7,460 bases of DNA, from NCBI GenBank assembly GCA_028280675.1, contig JANQLI010000120.1, positions 1 to 7,460 of the forward strand, in the 5' to 3' direction. A program made the position numbers and the translations under genes. How positions within the stretch are numbered: position 1 is the first letter of the stretch; each line of letters begins with the position of its first letter. The notes beneath the pieces were generated by a model. That model did no database searches. It was not told the DNA's origin and worked only from the letters and a program-made list of their open reading frames with translations. Shown here one piece after another: positions 6,146-7,460 of the stretch. This DNA is from Alphaproteobacteria bacterium. GTDB taxonomy: Bacteria; Pseudomonadota; Alphaproteobacteria; SMXP01.

Positions 6146-6155
6146 TTGCGCGCAA
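6146..6155. promoter_or_regulatory. Perfect palindrome in the divergent DUF2244-hisE region
   Basis: TTGCGCGCAA is a perfect 10-base palindrome. It extends to GC on both sides if one A (6156) is bulged. It sits near the middle of the 88-base region between two divergent start codons (6120 and 6209), the usual place for a shared operator. No convincing sigma70 promoter is visible for hisE in this gap. The rest of the gap is strongly purine-rich on the + strand and shows nothing else. Confidence 0.25.
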
Positions 6156-6208
6156 AGCAGAGAGAGCGCAAAAGAATGAAAAGGGATGACAAGAAAGGGA
6201 CTGCTGCC

Positions 6209-6532
6209 ATGTCAAACGTTACCGTTCTAGATGCGCTTTATGAGACCATTGCCACACGTAAAGATGCCGATCCTGGATCATCCTACACGGCCAGCCTGTT
6301 CGCCCGCGGCACCGGGAAATGCGCCCAAAAGCTTGGCGAGGAAGCAGTTGAAACGGTCACTGCAGCGATGTCTGGGGAACGTGAGCAAATCATCTTTGAG
6401 TCAGCCGATTTGATTTACCATCTCTTTGTGGTTCTGGCGCAAACCGGTATCACCCCGGATGAGGTTTACACCGAGCTGCAAAACCGCACCGGGCAATCCG
6501 GCCTTGACGAAAAAGCCAGCCGCAAAAAATAA
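6209..6532 (+). CDS. hisE: Phosphoribosyl-ATP pyrophosphohydrolase HisE
   Basis: Second step of histidine biosynthesis: hydrolyses phosphoribosyl-ATP to phosphoribosyl-AMP and pyrophosphate in the cytoplasm. The 107-residue product is the usual length of a stand-alone HisE, not fused to HisI. It shows the family core SSYTASLFARGTGKCAQKLGEEAVE (24-48) with metal-binding acidic residues Glu44, Glu45 and Glu48. A second acidic helix, ESADLIYHLFVVL (64-76), has Glu64 and Asp67. This is the MazG-like all-alpha Mg2+-dependent fold. The ATG at 6209 has AAAGGGA (6194-6200) eight bases upstream and matches the family N-terminus. An in-frame ATG at 6176 would add 11 lysine/arginine-rich residues and is less likely. 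In many alphaproteobacteria hisE follows hisF; here its upstream neighbour is the divergent DUF2244 gene and downstream is a convergent kinase gene, so no other histidine gene adjoins it in this window. Confidence 0.97.
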   Translation: MSNVTVLDALYETIATRKDADPGSSYTASLFARGTGKCAQKLGEEAVETVTAAMSGEREQIIFESADLIYHLFVVLAQTGITPDEVYTELQNRTGQSGLDEKASRKK

Positions 6533-6535
6533 TCT

Positions 6536-7460
6536 TTAGAGGCTCAATCCTTTTTCTTTGGCAAGAGCACTGAGTGATATTTTGGGGCGGGCGCCAAAGT
6601 GACTGATGATTTCTGACGCCGCCAAACTGCCAAACTGGCCGCATGTCAGCATGTCCCCGCCACGTGCATAAGCATACAGAAAGCCCGCCGCATAAAGATC
6701 CCCTGCCCCCGTGGTATCGACAAGCTTATCAATCGGCATCGCGTCAACCACATGCATATCATCGCCGGTCACAATGACGGAGCCTGCCGCCGACCGGGTG
6801 AGGGCTGCGATCTCGCATTTTTGCTTTACCGCATGCATCGCCTCGTCAAAGGAGCGCGCATCGTAAAGCGCGGTGATCTCATCTTCATTGGCAAAAAGAA
6901 TATCGATATGATTCTCGACAAGATCACGGAATTCATCTTTATAGCGGTGCACACAAAAGGAATCCGAGAGGGATAAGGACACCTTATTGCCCGCTTGTTT
7001 TGCAAGTCTTGCCGCTTTTTCAAATGCCCGTTTCGCCTCTGGCGGGTCATAAAGATAGCCTTCGAGATACGTAATGCGCGCGGACGACACCACACCTTCA
7101 TCAATATCGTCAGGCCCAAGGTCCACACAAGCGCCTAAAAACGTATTCATACTGCGCTGCGCATCTGGTGTGACCAGAATAAGACAGCGCGCTGTGGGCG
7201 CGCCATCTTGCGCGGCGACCGTATCGAAAGTCACATCAGCGGCGCGAATATCATGGGCAAAGACTTTGCCCAACTGATCATCGCAGACCTTACCAATATA
7301 AGCCGCGTGTCCCCCGAGAGAGGCGACACCGACAGCCGTGTTCGCGGCCGATCCACCTGAGATTTCCACGGCAGGGGGCATTTTATCATAAAGCGCTGTT
7401 GCGCCATCCGCATCAATCAGCGTCATCGCCCCTTTTTCAATCTTGTTTTCGATCAGAAAC
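6536..7460 (-). CDS. PfkB-family carbohydrate kinase, adenosine kinase-like (partial, N-terminus beyond window)
   Basis: ATP-dependent ribokinase-fold kinase, probably phosphorylating a nucleoside such as adenosine or a related sugar. The C-terminus is complete, ending at TAA 6538-6536. The N-terminus is missing. An internal ATG at 7426 exists, but the frame stays open to the window edge (FLIENKIEKGA precedes that Met). Alphaproteobacterial homologues, as I recall them, have such an EKG.MTLID segment after about 30 more residues. Counting from that Met, the substrate-side motif GGSAANT is at 24-30 followed by GVASLGG, FANEDEI (178-184) is the NxxE-like metal site, and DTTGAGDLYAAGFL (237-250) is the PfkB signature 2 with catalytic Asp243. 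The small substrate lid and GxGD-type end agree with PfkB. Substrate cannot be fixed by sequence; adenosine kinase is the usual annotation, ribokinase or another sugar kinase the alternative. It converges on hisE with a 3-base gap. Confidence 0.93.
   Translation of the reverse strand, partial: FLIENKIEKGAMTLIDADGATALYDKMPPAVEISGGSAANTAVGVASLGGHAAYIGKVCDDQLGKVFAHDIRAADVTFDTVAAQDGAPTARCLILVTPDAQRSMNTFLGACVDLGPDDIDEGVVSSARITYLEGYLYDPPEAKRAFEKAARLAKQAGNKVSLSLSDSFCVHRYKDEFRDLVENHIDILFANEDEITALYDARSFDEAMHAVKQKCEIAALTRSAAGSVIVTGDDMHVVDAMPIDKLVDTTGAGDLYAAGFLYAYARGGDMLTCGQFGSLAASEIISHFGARPKISLSALAKEKGLSL

Noticed and set aside
6120..6210. Longer N-terminus for the DUF2244 protein reaching 6210
   Set aside because: It would overlap the hisE start, adds 30 residues not resembling the family, and the ATG at 6120 gives the expected N-terminus.
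6525..6570. Bidirectional terminator between hisE and the PfkB gene
   Set aside because: There are A and T runs on both strands but no G/C-rich stem next to them; the best pairing is about three bases.
7424..7426. ATG at 7426 as the true start of the PfkB kinase
   Set aside because: The frame is open upstream to the window end with plausible family residues, and the N-terminal strand of the PfkB fold would be missing, so the gene is treated as cut by the window edge.

Overview
The window is a stretch of ordinary chromosome from what is most likely an alphaproteobacterium. The evidence is the dnaK-dnaJ-dapB gene order, a DUF2244 membrane protein, an adenosine-kinase-like PfkB protein with the alphaproteobacterial style of sequence, an AraC-OGT repair protein, and an intergenic palindromic repeat with CTTGA loops of the kind common in that class. 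Base composition is intermediate and looks even across the window. I see no insertion sequence, phage gene, tRNA, rRNA or CRISPR array. The genus cannot be told from this sequence.

Layout. Positions 1-4199 are on the + strand: dnaK (19-1953), a 120-base spacer with strong RNA structure, dnaJ (2074-3222), a 164-base spacer carrying a double palindromic repeat, and dapB (3387-4199). DnaK and DnaJ work together as the Hsp70/Hsp40 folding machine. DapB is a lysine and peptidoglycan precursor enzyme that may be read through from dnaJ or driven by its own promoter at the edge of the repeat. Positions 4200-6120 are on the - strand. In transcription order they hold a DUF2244 membrane protein (6120-5635), an Ada-type O6-alkylguanine-DNA alkyltransferase fused to an AraC HTH but lacking the methylphosphotriester sensor domain (5585-4743), and a small unrecognised three-helix membrane protein (4655-4200) whose stop abuts the dapB stop. 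Divergent from DUF2244 lies hisE (6209-6532, +). Convergent with hisE, with a 3-base gap, is a PfkB-family sugar/nucleoside kinase (6536 to beyond 7460, -), cut at its N-terminus by the window end.

No gene-free stretch exceeds 300 bases; the spacers that hold recognisable signals have their own entries. All genes look intact, with complete catalytic motifs. There is no evidence here of a new multi-gene system. The features most worth a second look are non-coding. One is a three-arm, mutually exclusive hairpin arrangement between dnaK and dnaJ. The other is a pair of inverted palindromic repeat copies between dnaJ and dapB whose stems differ in sequence but keep their pairing.
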